Positions 19,595-28,279 are shown, counted from the first letter of the stretch. The stretch is 64,000 nucleotides of DNA from Vacuolonema iberomarrocanum LEGE 07170 (GCA_015207365.1 JADEXA010000020.1:40323-104322); one strand, 5' to 3'. The notes: generated by a model from the letters alone, not told the origin. Numbers and translations are program-made.

Positions 19595-20071
19595 CTACGC
19601 CATGTCCGCCGGAGGCGATGCCGGTGCCGCTTGTTGCATCTGCTGCAAATGCATTTGAATCAACTTTTGAAACGTGTCGCGATGCACCTCGCTGCCTTTG
19701 TTGAGGTTGCCAGGGATATCGAAGAAAATAATGCTGTCGATGGAAGTCATTGCTACCATTTGAAATAGGATGTGCGTCACCGGAACTGGCACAGAGATGA
19801 CCTGCGGATTCTTACTTGCTTGATTGCCCTTGGCATCAGCTAGAGTGGCAAAAGCATACAAGACATTTTTTTGAGTGTTGGTTTGCCGCTGATGGTTCAG
19901 GGTGACCGTCACCCAGCGCTCATCAAGCGTCTGCAAAACGTAATACTGCGGGTGCTTCAACTGACCAGCAATTTGTTTCAATGCCGGGGCGATCGCCATC
20001 ACCGCATTTGGGGTCGTTCCATCTTGAGGAGCTTTTGCATAAAGCTCTTGAATTTGCTGGTCTAAATCCAT
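19595..20071 (-). CDS. Conserved hypothetical protein
   Basis: 158 residues with no signal peptide or membrane segment. The N-terminus is helical (MDLDQQIQELYAKAPQDG). The middle resembles an alpha/beta sensor-like unit (YYVLQTLDERWVTVTLNHQR, KNVLYAFATLADA, SIIFFDIPGN). The C-terminal helix is Gln-rich (FQKLIQMHLQQMQQAAP) followed by an Ala/Pro tail. I do not recognise a named family. Codon use matches its neighbours. It is divergent from the HetZ-like gene with about 160 bases between them, so the promoters may overlap. Confidence 0.75.
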   Translation of the reverse strand: MDLDQQIQELYAKAPQDGTTPNAVMAIAPALKQIAGQLKHPQYYVLQTLDERWVTVTLNHQRQTNTQKNVLYAFATLADAKGNQASKNPQVISVPVPVTHILFQMVAMTSIDSIIFFDIPGNLNKGSEVHRDTFQKLIQMHLQQMQQAAPASPPADMA

Positions 20072-20229
20072 ATCAATGAATCAGTTGCATCTATTTCTTT
20101 TGTTCAGTCTTCAGTCTAGAACATGAGTTTAATTTCCCACGATTTCATTTCTCACACGTGAGACTTAGAAATGGACGGGATAGTTTATGCCAAACCCCAT
20201 GCCTAGAACCTGACAGAAGGCAGCCCGAA

Positions 20230-21459
20230 ATGGCTTTGGAACTTAACCAAAAGCCACGGTTTAGGCTGCTGCGAACGCGAGTGAACCAAACGTCCATCAG
20301 GGGGAAAGAACTGCGCGTGGATGCCACAGTCGAACTGATTTACAACGAATTTAAACAGACAACCCGAGCCTCCGATCGCAACATGAAAGACATTGCGACT
20401 CGTCTGGCGGAAGAGGTTTCGCGCATTTGCTCCGAGAGCAAGCGGATTCAGGCATCGGGAGAAGTCGAAAACTGGTCGGTGGTGCTGGCTCGCCATCGTC
20501 TGAAGCAATGCCTTAAGTACTATCAGATGGGGTCGCGTCGAGGCCGAATCGAGTTGCACAGCAGCCTCAGTGCGGTGATTTATCGCTACATTACGCCGCC
20601 CCAGGTGCAGTCCAGCTATCAGGCTCGGCTCAGCCTCATCGAAGATTTTTTGCAAGGGTTCTACATTGAATCGCTGAATGCATTTCGACGAGAAAATCAG
20701 TTGCCTGCCGAGTACAGCCCGCGATCGCTCTTGGAATTGGCCGAATATATGGCGTTTACCGAACGCTACGCCAAACGTCGGATTCCGCTTCCCCGCCGCC
20801 GCAACCAACAACTGATTATTCTGCGGGCGCAAACTTTTTCCCAGCAACAGCCCCCCGAGATGTCGGTAGATATTGAGCAAGCCTCTGAAGGAGGCAGCGC
20901 CGAATCTGACCACCCCCGGAGTGCGGCTCCGCTGCAACAGGTGCGGGAGCAAATGGTCTCTCAGGAACCCGAGTTGGCTCAGGACACCCTCCGCAAAAAG
21001 GTTGTGGCCGAGTTGATGAGTTACCTGGAAGAGCGGCAGCAATCAGATTGTGCCGACTACTTTGCCCTGCGGCTCCAGGATTTGCCAGCCAACGAAATCG
21101 AAGGCATACTGGGGCTGACGCCACGACAGCGCGATTACCTGCAGCAACGGTTTAAATATCACCTCATCCGCTTTGCAATGTCCCATCATTGGGAACTGGT
21201 ACATCAATGGCTCGAAGCCGATATGGAGCGCAACTTTGGGCTCACCCCCAAGCAGTGGCAGGTGCTGCTCGCCCGCATTAGCACCACCCAAAGAAACTTA
21301 TTGGAACGCAAACAGAAAGGGATGGCGGAAGCGGCGATCGCCCAGGAGTTAGGTTACACCCTTAACCAGATTCAGAAGCAGTGGTCTAAACTACTGGAAC
21401 AAGCCTGGGAGATCCGAAATAATTTAATGTCCGGAGCAGGGGTATCCACCGATGAATAG
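20230..21459 (+). CDS. HetZ-like regulatory protein
   Basis: 409 residues, close to the roughly 400 of HetZ. From memory of the family it matches HetZ-type proteins: ATRLAEEVSRICSESKRIQASGEVENW, ELHSSLSAVIYRYITPPQ, ELAEYMAFTERYAKRRIPLPRRR and LRAQTFSQQQPPE. A sigma-factor-like helical/HTH part follows (LTPRQRDYLQQRFKYHLIRFA; AIAQELGYTLNQIQKQW). HetZ controls early heterocyst differentiation in Anabaena, but homologues also occur in non-heterocystous strains, and nothing else here suggests heterocysts. ATG 20230 has GAAGG at the right distance; the GTG at 20158 is less likely. It overlaps the next gene by 8 bases. Confidence 0.62.
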   Translation: MALELNQKPRFRLLRTRVNQTSIRGKELRVDATVELIYNEFKQTTRASDRNMKDIATRLAEEVSRICSESKRIQASGEVENWSVVLARHRLKQCLKYYQMGSRRGRIELHSSLSAVIYRYITPPQVQSSYQARLSLIEDFLQGFYIESLNAFRRENQLPAEYSPRSLLELAEYMAFTERYAKRRIPLPRRRNQQLIILRAQTFSQQQPPEMSVDIEQASEGGSAESDHPRSAAPLQQVREQMVSQEPELAQDTLRKKVVAELMSYLEERQQSDCADYFALRLQDLPANEIEGILGLTPRQRDYLQQRFKYHLIRFAMSHHWELVHQWLEADMERNFGLTPKQWQVLLARISTTQRNLLERKQKGMAEAAIAQELGYTLNQIQKQWSKLLEQAWEIRNNLMSGAGVSTDE

Positions 21460-22459
21460 TGACTCAGAAGCGGAACAATTTGTTTCCTGGCTTCTGCAAA
21501 AACTAGCTCTGACTGAGAATCCGCCATCAGGGAGACCTGGCTCGTCGACTGAGCCAACAGAGCAGAGCTTACACACACCAGAATCAAATAACCTTAGCGG
21601 ACTCGACGCCGAGAAGAACAGCCGCCCCGGCCAACCTTCTCACCTGTCGGACGTTTTTTCATTTCGTGATACCCCACCGCATACACCAGGAGAGTTCTCT
21701 GCTGTGCAAGACCGTTTCTATTCTTTACTCAAGCGTCGATTACGCACGGAGATCGAGCAAACGCCACCCCTGTTTCCCTGGGAGAGTGAGCAGATTCTAG
21801 ACTATGCCGATGAACCGGCATCCGTGCGCTTCTGGGCGCGACAGTTGCAGAATTTGAGTCTGCCTGTTGCCATGCCCGAAGCTGTTTTGGAGCAACTCCT
21901 CGAACGGAGCCAAGTCGTCCTCCAGTCCTCCTTGCAAGAAGGAGCCAAGCTAGTGCGGGCGGTCGAATCGCTGTTTCCTCAGCAAGATCAGGCACTCAAC
22001 CATCTGGCCACAATGGTGATGGCAGCGCCTGCCCGTTCTGACCGTTCGGCTCTGATTGCCACCGAGGATGCCCCCTTCCCCGCCGACTACGAAACCGCCA
22101 CTGACATTCAAAAGATGGCGCTGTCGCTGATCGCGACCCAGGAAATTTTGAATAACTTGGTCGTGGCTGTGCGCGCCGGTGAAGCGCCTGTATCTCGGTC
22201 ATGGCAAACGGAAGCGGGTACCGTTTCCCTCCAAGCCGAAGCGACAGAATCGGGCATTGTGCGCGTCCGTGGCCAGTTGCCCTGTGGCGGCTGCATCGAG
22301 TTTCGTGGGATTGACGCTGAAGCCGTAGCGCAACGCTCGGATGCAGGCAAACTGGGCGTCGAGCTGTTTGAGTTGCAGCCCGGACAAAGCTATCCCCTGC
22401 ATATTCACCTGACAGCATCCAACCAACCCAGCTTGTCCTTCCAGATCTCGTTGGTATAG
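21452..22459 (+). CDS. PatU-like protein paired with the HetZ-like gene
   Basis: 335 residues. The start overlaps the upstream stop in the string ATGAATAG, which points to translational coupling. The first 75 residues are low-complexity and polar. A helical domain follows (RFYSLLKRRLRTEIEQTPPLF to about residue 200). The C-terminal third looks like a beta-rich sandwich (GIVRVRGQLPCGGCIEFRGI ... YPLHIHLTASNQPSLSFQISLV). In Anabaena hetZ is followed by patU genes, and position plus general layout support the same here; I cannot confirm the family by alignment. No membrane segment is seen. Confidence 0.5.
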   Translation: MNSDSEAEQFVSWLLQKLALTENPPSGRPGSSTEPTEQSLHTPESNNLSGLDAEKNSRPGQPSHLSDVFSFRDTPPHTPGEFSAVQDRFYSLLKRRLRTEIEQTPPLFPWESEQILDYADEPASVRFWARQLQNLSLPVAMPEAVLEQLLERSQVVLQSSLQEGAKLVRAVESLFPQQDQALNHLATMVMAAPARSDRSALIATEDAPFPADYETATDIQKMALSLIATQEILNNLVVAVRAGEAPVSRSWQTEAGTVSLQAEATESGIVRVRGQLPCGGCIEFRGIDAEAVAQRSDAGKLGVELFELQPGQSYPLHIHLTASNQPSLSFQISLV

Positions 22460-22897
22460 GCGTTAGGGCGATTGGAGGAACGCCGCTGATTGGCTGCGAT
22501 CGCTCTATTTCCCCTTAACCCTTTCTCCGGCTGTGATCCAGCAACTGCCATCAGGGTGGCATTGCTCTGCTGGGACTTGCCCATTTCCTCGAAGGCTCTG
22601 GCCAAGATAGCGTTGAGCATCGAAGAAAGCGGTTGGCAGTCCCCCCCAATTTTCTACTTTTTTGGCCTCCATCTCCTGGTTCCCTCTACCCTGGTTTTGG
22701 TTTAGATTAGGGTAGGGTTTTACGTAGTTAGATCAGAACGCATTATTTTTTGAAAGCCCCTGTGTAGAGGGGCTTTCAAAAAATAATTAGGTTTTACCTA
22801 GGTGCGTAGCGCTATGACGTTGTACTGATTTGTCAGGACAGCAAAACACTTAGCTAGGTCAGGGAACATCCCTCTAAAAGGGTCAGGAGATTGGGTC
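22460..22897. other. Intergenic region upstream of ssb
   Basis: 438 bases with no convincing gene. It contains the family C palindrome at 22742-22787 and a fragment resembling a family B end (GCGTAGCGCTAT near 22804). Confidence 0.6.
22742..22787. repeat. Palindromic element, family C copy 1
   Basis: Perfect 19-bp arms ATTATTTTTTGAAAGCCCC and GGGGCTTTCAAAAAATAAT around an 8-base loop. A second copy with the same core is at 61314-61360. It may also act as a terminator in both directions. Confidence 0.88.
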
Positions 22898-23350
22898 ATG
22901 AATAACTTTATTGTGATGGCAGAAATTGTGCAGGAGCCGCAACTGCGGTACACATCTGACACACAAATCCCTGTCACGGAAATGATGGTGCAGTTCGATG
23001 GGGTGCGGGACAGCGACCCAGCCAGCAAACTCAAGATTGTGGCGTGGCGCGACCTGGCCCAGGAAGTGCAAGAGAAATATCACACGGGCGATCGCGTCAT
23101 TCTCGAAGGTCGCCTGACCATGCTCACGGTCGATCGTCCCGAAGGCTTCAAGGAAAAACGGGCAGAAATGACCCTCTCGCGGCTGCACCGCGTCACAGGC
23201 GACGGCTCCCTGATGAGCAGCGCTCCCGCCGCCGCTCCGCGCTCGACCGCAGCCCCGCAACCCGCACCCAGCCCAGAACCTGCCCCAGCATCTCAGCCTG
23301 CGGCAGCAACCGCTGAAGAACCCGTCGACTACGACGACATTCCTTTCTAA
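22898..23350 (+). CDS. ssb: Single-stranded DNA-binding protein
   Basis: 150 residues. An OB-fold domain covers about 1-105 (MNNFIVMAEIVQEPQLRYT, KLKIVAWRDLAQEVQEKYHTGDRVILEGRL), followed by a Pro/Ala linker and the acidic tip DYDDIPF that recruits replication and repair partners. It coats ssDNA during replication, repair and recombination. It differs from E. coli SSB in the first strand but matches the cyanobacterial type. The start is supported by CAGGAG about eight bases upstream. It is a stand-alone gene. Confidence 0.93.
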   Translation: MNNFIVMAEIVQEPQLRYTSDTQIPVTEMMVQFDGVRDSDPASKLKIVAWRDLAQEVQEKYHTGDRVILEGRLTMLTVDRPEGFKEKRAEMTLSRLHRVTGDGSLMSSAPAAAPRSTAAPQPAPSPEPAPASQPAAATAEEPVDYDDIPF

Positions 23351-23420
23351 ATCCTAGACTCGCGTTGGGCAGTGGAGTTTTCTCACGGGGAAATCCACTT
23401 TTTAGCTTGGATTGGGTCTT

Positions 23421-23546
23421 AGGTGATTTTTCAAAAAGAGTGTACCCGCTGGCTTCGACTACGCTCAGCCAGCTAGCTGTTGGTGCCCTGAGCGCAGTCG
23501 AAGGGCACCTCCTTGAAAGGGGATAGTCTTTCTTGAAAATCCCCTA
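23421..23546. repeat. Palindromic element, family E copy 1
   Basis: Two inner stems: GCTGGCTTCGACTACGCTC (from 23448) folding on GAGCCAGC-type sequence, and GGTGCCCTGAGCGCAGTCG (from 23482) folding back on CGAAGGGCACC. The outer ends are GGTGATTTTTCAA and TTGAAAATCCCC. Copy 2 is at 41568-41706. The right end coincides with the ParD-like gene's stop codon. Confidence 0.8.
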
Positions 23547-23783
23547 ATTGCGTTCAACTAAGCCTGCACGCTTTTGATCCCACCAGGAATCTGTTGCCTC
23601 AATGGATTCTCCACTGTTTAACCCATCCAATGACAGTGACTCAATACGTTCTTGTTGAGCCATCCGTTCCTGTTCCCACACAATTAACTGGTAGACATAG
23701 TCGCTTGGTGAGTCAAATCCTGCTGCTTTTGCCTGTTCCTCAACAAACGCTTGTACTTGATCTGGCAGAGAAATATTCAACAT
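23544..23783 (-). CDS. Orphan ParD-like (RHH) antitoxin
   Basis: 79 residues. An RHH beta-strand and helices (MLNISLPDQVQAFVEEQAKAAGFDSPSDYVYQLIVWEQ) match ParD-type antitoxins, which bind DNA as dimers and neutralise ParE. The tail contains DSWWDQKR, similar to longer ParD variants. The normal partner, a downstream parE, is missing: the gene ends directly at a family E palindrome. It may be an orphan left after loss of the toxin, or the pair may have been broken by the element. Confidence 0.8.
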   Translation of the reverse strand: MLNISLPDQVQAFVEEQAKAAGFDSPSDYVYQLIVWEQERMAQQERIESLSLDGLNSGESIEATDSWWDQKRAGLVERN

Positions 23784-23859
23784 GAGACGCTCACCTCACG
23801 ACATCGCATGACTCTGTTCTTAGCATAGCTAGAAATATGGTTTTACTTTGCTTGGCTCA

Positions 23860-23994
23860 CTGGCAATATCTTTACTGACGCTGGTGGATGGCGTTTATCA
23901 ACAAACCGTTTTTGAAGGGAAAGAGCGCGTGATCTCGCCCCTCTTTCCAGAATTTGCTTTGAGGGCGGAGCAAGTGTTGAACCCGGACGAGTGA
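23860..23994 (+). pseudogene. Remnant of a Uma2-family (DUF820) protein, C-terminal end
   Basis: An open stretch without a start encodes LTLVDGVYQQTVFEGKER followed by VISPLFPEFALRAEQVL, matching the last part of Uma2-family restriction-like nuclease proteins, then stops. The N-terminal catalytic part is absent. It is a fragment of a gene family that is very abundant in cyanobacteria and prone to decay. Confidence 0.6.
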
Positions 23995-24125
23995 GGTATT
24001 GGGAAGCTGAGAAATTGGGCGATGCCATCCCTCAGCCAAAAATGATCTAGCAGAAGAACTCAGGGATTTTAGGATTCTGGGACAGAATATAGGACATAGC
24101 ATCCGTCTTGTCTCACCACTGCCCC

Positions 24126-26363
24126 ATGAGCCAACCAAACTCTCCCAACGAGAAGCCTCCCCTGAATGAACAAATCGCCGATATTGCTCTCAGAGTCATC
24201 ATGGCGGGGGGCGTGACAGGTGGAGGCATCGGAGCATTTTGGTCGCTATTCAGGGAGAGTGATATTCCCAAAGCCATTGCTTCAGCAGCGATCGGATTGG
24301 GTATTTCCTACGCAGCAAAGATGCTCACTCCCATCCACAAGGGCAATGAGCGGCGGTTAGAAGAAGCGGGCAAAGCTGTTGATGCTGGAATTGATTGGGT
24401 AACGGATCAGGTCATTGCCAAAGCGACGGGATTTGAAAACAAATATCGTCTGTGTCAGGCATCCGCTTGTCAGCGCTTGCGATCGGAGGGCGTTGCCCAG
24501 TATGACCGGATTCTGATTCCGCTGCTGCGGGATGTGTACGTGCCGCTGGCGCTTGACTTTAATGCCACCTCAGCAGGGTTTAGAGATTTTCAAGATGGCC
24601 ATGATAAGCATGAGATCAAGCAAGATTTGGACATTTGGAAAATCTTGGCCAATCTCGACCGTAATCCTAGCTTCCGACAACTAGCAATTCTGGCTTGGGG
24701 TGGCTACGGCAAGACAACCTTACTCAAACACATTGCCTATCGATGTGGCACAAACAATCATCCCAAAAACGTACCGGGTTTGACTCCGGTGTTGCTAGTG
24801 TTGCGCGACTACCGGGAACTGCTCAGTCAGCATAACCCGCCGGATTTAGCTGAACTCATTACGCAGCATCACGTTCTGAATTTGCCCGGTGCCGCTGACC
24901 TGAAGCCACCCGATGGATGGGCAAAGGCCATGCTGAAGCGGGGTGATGCCATTGTCATGTTTGATGGGTTTGATGAGATCGGCAAAGCCCAGCGTCCGGC
25001 AGTGGCCCGATGGATCAATCGGCAGATGAAACGGTATGGCAAATCCGTTTTTATCCTGACATCGCGCCCCAAAGCCTACAAGCAGATGGATGCTGCTGAT
25101 CGCCTTGAATTTCCTACGGCACTTTGGGTGCGAGACTTTGATGCGCAGCAGCGAAAAGATTTTGTGGAGAAATGGTATCGCTGTCAGGAGCGCTACACCA
25201 ATATCGAACCGGACACGCCGGATGTGGAGCAAGTCGCGGTGCGCTCTGCCGCAGATTTGTTAGGGCAAATCGAGGCACGGCAAGAACTGAAAGACCTGGC
25301 AAAAAATCCACTGCTGCTAAACATGATCGCCACCTTCCATCGCCGCAACCCTGGAGCCAAACTGCCCCGCCGCCGAGTTGAGCTTTACCGGGAAATTTTT
25401 CAGTTGCAGCTTAGGGATCGCCCCAAGGCACGTACCCTCGATACGCTATTGACTGAGTGCGAAGCCCAAACAATCCTCCAGCGAATTGCCATCGGCATGA
25501 TGAACAAACGATGGGAACGCATTCATCAGCCCATCCTCCTGCAAGCGCTGCAAACGATTCTGGAAAACTTGGGTGAAACCGTCGAAGCCGCCGAACTGCT
25601 GGAACAAATTGAACAAGTCAGCGAACTTCTAATTAAGCAGGACGATGAGTATGAATTTGCCCATCTGAGCTTTCAAGAGTATCTGGCATCGGTCTACATC
25701 GCCCAATCTCCCCAGAATCGAGAACAGCTGCTGTACAAACATCTAGAGGATGACTGGTGGAAGCCGACTATCCTGCTCTATGCTGCACAGACCAACCCTA
25801 CACGGCTTATCCAAGAAGCTTTGAAGCGAGAAGCCACTGATCTCGCCTATCAGTGCTTGCAAGAGCTACCCAAAACCCGGCGGCTTGTTCCTGAGCTGGA
25901 AGCCCAAATTACGGCACTGAAACAAACGGTGCAAACCTCGCGCTATACCCAACTGGAGAGCTATCTGAAAAATGGGCAGTGGAAAGAAGCGGATGAGGAA
26001 ACCTATCGGCTGATGATTACAACCGTCGGGAAAGATGTAGGGCAATGGTTTGAGGAAGAGGAGCTGCTCAACTTTCCCTGCGAAGAGTTGCTTGCCATTG
26101 ATGGGCTGTGGGTGAAGTACAGCAATGGCAAGTTTGGCTTCAGTGTTCAAAAAGATATTTATCTGGACGGTTGCAGTTATTTTCCGGCTGGAAAGTATTA
26201 TGAGGAAGCATTAGAGAGATTTGGCGATCGCGTGGGCTGGAGAGAAGACGAACAGTGGGAATTCAGTATGAAATATGACATCTCTTCCCCCAAGGGACAC
26301 CTCCCTTTTGTGATGGTGGTTGGTGAATTTAGGGGTTCTCTTCTCTCGCATCCAGACTTGTAA
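24126..26363 (+). CDS. NACHT-domain STAND NTPase with C-terminal GUN4 domain
   Basis: 745 residues from ATG 24126; TTG 24108 is an alternative. Two hydrophobic segments near the N-terminus (VIMAGGVTGGGIGAFW; AIASAAIGLGISYAA) suggest membrane association. An N-terminal helical domain precedes the NACHT core: Walker A AWGGYGKTTLL near 190, Walker B IVMFDGFDEI near 276, sensor-like FILTSRP, and the family motif FAHLSFQEYLAS near 515. From about 605 to the end is a GUN4 domain (YLKNGQWKEADEETYRLM, LLAIDGLWVKYSNGKFGFSVQ). GUN4 binds Mg-porphyrins in chlorophyll synthesis. NACHT proteins act as ligand-triggered switches, several in phage defence. The neighbourhood is full of gene remnants. Confidence 0.92.
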   Translation: MSQPNSPNEKPPLNEQIADIALRVIMAGGVTGGGIGAFWSLFRESDIPKAIASAAIGLGISYAAKMLTPIHKGNERRLEEAGKAVDAGIDWVTDQVIAKATGFENKYRLCQASACQRLRSEGVAQYDRILIPLLRDVYVPLALDFNATSAGFRDFQDGHDKHEIKQDLDIWKILANLDRNPSFRQLAILAWGGYGKTTLLKHIAYRCGTNNHPKNVPGLTPVLLVLRDYRELLSQHNPPDLAELITQHHVLNLPGAADLKPPDGWAKAMLKRGDAIVMFDGFDEIGKAQRPAVARWINRQMKRYGKSVFILTSRPKAYKQMDAADRLEFPTALWVRDFDAQQRKDFVEKWYRCQERYTNIEPDTPDVEQVAVRSAADLLGQIEARQELKDLAKNPLLLNMIATFHRRNPGAKLPRRRVELYREIFQLQLRDRPKARTLDTLLTECEAQTILQRIAIGMMNKRWERIHQPILLQALQTILENLGETVEAAELLEQIEQVSELLIKQDDEYEFAHLSFQEYLASVYIAQSPQNREQLLYKHLEDDWWKPTILLYAAQTNPTRLIQEALKREATDLAYQCLQELPKTRRLVPELEAQITALKQTVQTSRYTQLESYLKNGQWKEADEETYRLMITTVGKDVGQWFEEEELLNFPCEELLAIDGLWVKYSNGKFGFSVQKDIYLDGCSYFPAGKYYEEALERFGDRVGWREDEQWEFSMKYDISSPKGHLPFVMVVGEFRGSLLSHPDL

Positions 26364-26419
26364 AGTTTAGAGCATAAGCCTTTTAGCTTTTTCTGAAGAT
26401 TTATTTCTGCCTTCCAACC

Positions 26420-26920
26420 CTACGATGAATCAGCTTTAGCGCGATCCGATACCTGGCACCGAGAAGCGCAGGGTATATGGGAAATTGCGTAGTCTGGGTT
26501 GTAGCTATTCGCTCTTAAGAATGTCTCTGTAATGGCATGGGCTTCTTCTAGCTGCGCTTCCCATTGCTCCCACAGGTTGAGCTGTCCGGGGCTGGCCTTC
26601 TGGGATTTCTTTTTAAGCTTTAGCCCTGCCAGCAATTTGCTGCCCCAATGGCTTTTTCTCTCTGGCTTGGGTTGGGGTTTATATTCCTTGCAAAACTTCC
26701 GATAGGCCGCCGCGCAAATCTCTAGCGTTTTTCCCAGCAGCAAAAATGCTGGATGCCATTGGGTTAAGCCATCACTGGTCAAGCGGTCATAGCTACCATA
26801 GTTGCTGAAATCATAAAACCACCCCTGTTGCATATTTGCCGCCTTTGGATTGGCATGAATGTAGCGCAAGGTGTTCAAGGCTCTACATTTATCCTCAGCC
26901 GGAAAGCTAGTTTGCCCACC
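26420..26920 (-). pseudogene. 5'-truncated Y1 (RAYT/IS200-like) transposase
   Basis: The minus frame reads GGQTSFPAEDKCRALNTLRY and on through IHANPKAANMQQGWFYDFSNYGS, then DGLTQWHPAFLLLGKTLE and a basic tail. This is the C-terminal half of REP-associated tyrosine transposases. The HUH motif and catalytic tyrosine region are missing. The reading frame is cut at about 26920, exactly where a cluster of REP-like hairpins begins. The 152-codon open frame with a TTG start is therefore a relic, not a working transposase. It is convergent with the NACHT-GUN4 gene. Confidence 0.78.
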
Positions 26921-27042
26921 CGCAAATGGAATGGCGGGCTAATTTGGGAAGCCCACTCGAAGTGGGCTGGTGGCAATGTGCAAATGCCTCAGTCCGTTTT
27001 AACGGACTTTTTGCCTATAGCCCGCAATTCTATTTGCGGGCT
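26919..27042. repeat. REP-like hairpin cluster (family F)
   Basis: Four successive palindromes: one around CCCGCAAATGG/GGCGGGCT (26919-26940), AGCCCACTCGAAGTGGGCT (26950-26968), AGTCCGTTTTAACGGACTT (26991-27009), and one with arms AGCCCGCAA and TTTGCGGGCT (27019-27042). The first and last share sequence. This layout resembles the REP/BIME arrays mobilised by RAYT transposases, and it abuts a RAYT remnant. Confidence 0.82.
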
Positions 27043-27150
27043 TTATAGCGCTTGAGGTAAAGCCTTTCTGCACAAAGTCGTCCAGCGTGCGGCTGCAGTA
27101 GCATAAATTCAAACAAAATCTCAAAGTTTGAGCATTCTGGCAGATAAGGG

Positions 27151-27462
27151 CTACTTGGCCTCCAACTGGATTTCTCGCAAGATTTGGGCAACTTCCTCTT
27201 CCGAGTGATGATGCCTCGCTAGCACTTTGGCCATAGAATCCAACACTTGATTTGCAAAAACTTAGCTCAGATCCTGACGCAAGCCTCTGCCAATGTAGAG
27301 CTTAATCAACGCTTGCAGGGGCATATCCCGCTGTGCAGCAACCTTCTTCAGAAATTCCAGCGTATCTTTGGGAATTTCGATGGAAAGCGTCTCGGCTTCT
27401 CGTGGGCGAACCCGCAGCTCCACATTGGAGTGGAGCTCTAAATCTTCATCAAAATTGCTCAT
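27151..27462 (-). pseudogene. RHH-type small protein gene interrupted by an in-frame stop
   Basis: From ATG 27462 the frame encodes MSNFDEDLELHSNVELRV... through ETLSIEIPKDTLEFLKKVA and LYIGRGLRQDLS, then meets TAA at 27262-27264. The same frame continues with VFANQVLDSMAKVLARHHHS and EEEVAQILREIQLEAK to a second stop at 27151. Without the first stop the product would be about 103 residues, which from memory matches the full length of a cyanobacterial ribbon-helix-helix-like family. A single C-to-T change (CAA to TAA) would explain it. A truncated 66-residue product may still be made. Confidence 0.7.
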
Positions 27463-27563
27463 GCATTCTTCACTCAATACGAGTAGCAGCACGGCCTGAG
27501 GCTAAACCTCCGGCTTTCAACCATCCGCGTCCATCTGCGTTCATCCGCGTTGAATCTCTTAAC

Positions 27564-28166
27564 TCACCGCAAATCATCAGGCACAGGAACATTGGAGAGT
27601 CCGGCGATCGCCCGCAAATTCTGACAACGCAGTAGCTCAATAAAATCGAGGGAGAAGCGATTCTCAATTTTGGCCGTGTTTTCGATCGCCCCAATCAAAT
27701 GCCGTGCCGCTTCTTGCTCGGAATAGCCGCGTCGGAGGGCAAAGCGAATGGCATCTTCATCCGCCGCGATTTCCCGTTGAGAGCTGCGGTTTTCTTTCCA
27801 GATTTGCCAGCCCGCCCAGCCCGTAAGGCCACCTGCGATCATGACGCCGATCGCATCGCCCTGCGCCAGTTCCACTAGACCACCAAACACCCCGGCGATC
27901 GCCACACCCCTCTGCCAGTCGAGCTTAAACCACTGCGTCATGCTCATCCAATTGATGGTGCGGATGAGCAGAATATCGCGCTGGGGGCGGGGCAGCTCAT
28001 CCCATAGTTCAAAGTTGATGTAGATGGGACGGGTTTTGTCCCAGGGGCGCGGTGCCGCAAAGGAAAGGACGCGCGACTGATTGGGTTGGTTGATCAGCCG
28101 ACCATACATCCGCCCAGACGCAGGCATGATGTCGAGCAGGCGGGCAATTTCGATATCGGGGTTCAT
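27564..28166 (-). CDS. DUF3318 family protein
   Basis: 200 residues matching the cyanobacterial DUF3318 family: MNPDIEIARLLDIMPASGRM, a YINFELWDELPRPQRDILLIR motif, then two hydrophobic stretches (GVAIAGVFGGLVELAQ, GVMIAGGLTGWAGWQIW) that are probably membrane segments. A charged C-terminal part with ADEDAIRFALRRGYSEQEAARHL follows. The arrangement recalls M48-like membrane proteases without a clear HExxH. No function is established. It lies 113 bases downstream of the M20 hydrolase on the same strand. Confidence 0.85.
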   Translation of the reverse strand: MNPDIEIARLLDIMPASGRMYGRLINQPNQSRVLSFAAPRPWDKTRPIYINFELWDELPRPQRDILLIRTINWMSMTQWFKLDWQRGVAIAGVFGGLVELAQGDAIGVMIAGGLTGWAGWQIWKENRSSQREIAADEDAIRFALRRGYSEQEAARHLIGAIENTAKIENRFSLDFIELLRCQNLRAIAGLSNVPVPDDLR

Positions 28167-28279
28167 GGTGGTGTCCCAGGTCGGCCTTGCAATCCTGACA
28201 GGGCGATCGCAAAATTACATCCTCAAGTCTACAGGGAATAGCGCGATTCCGGCCTGTTGTCGGGTTGGGGTGATTATGC

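Noticed and set aside
20203..21042. 279-codon minus-strand open frame
   Set aside because: It is the antisense shadow of the HetZ-like gene and shows no family features.
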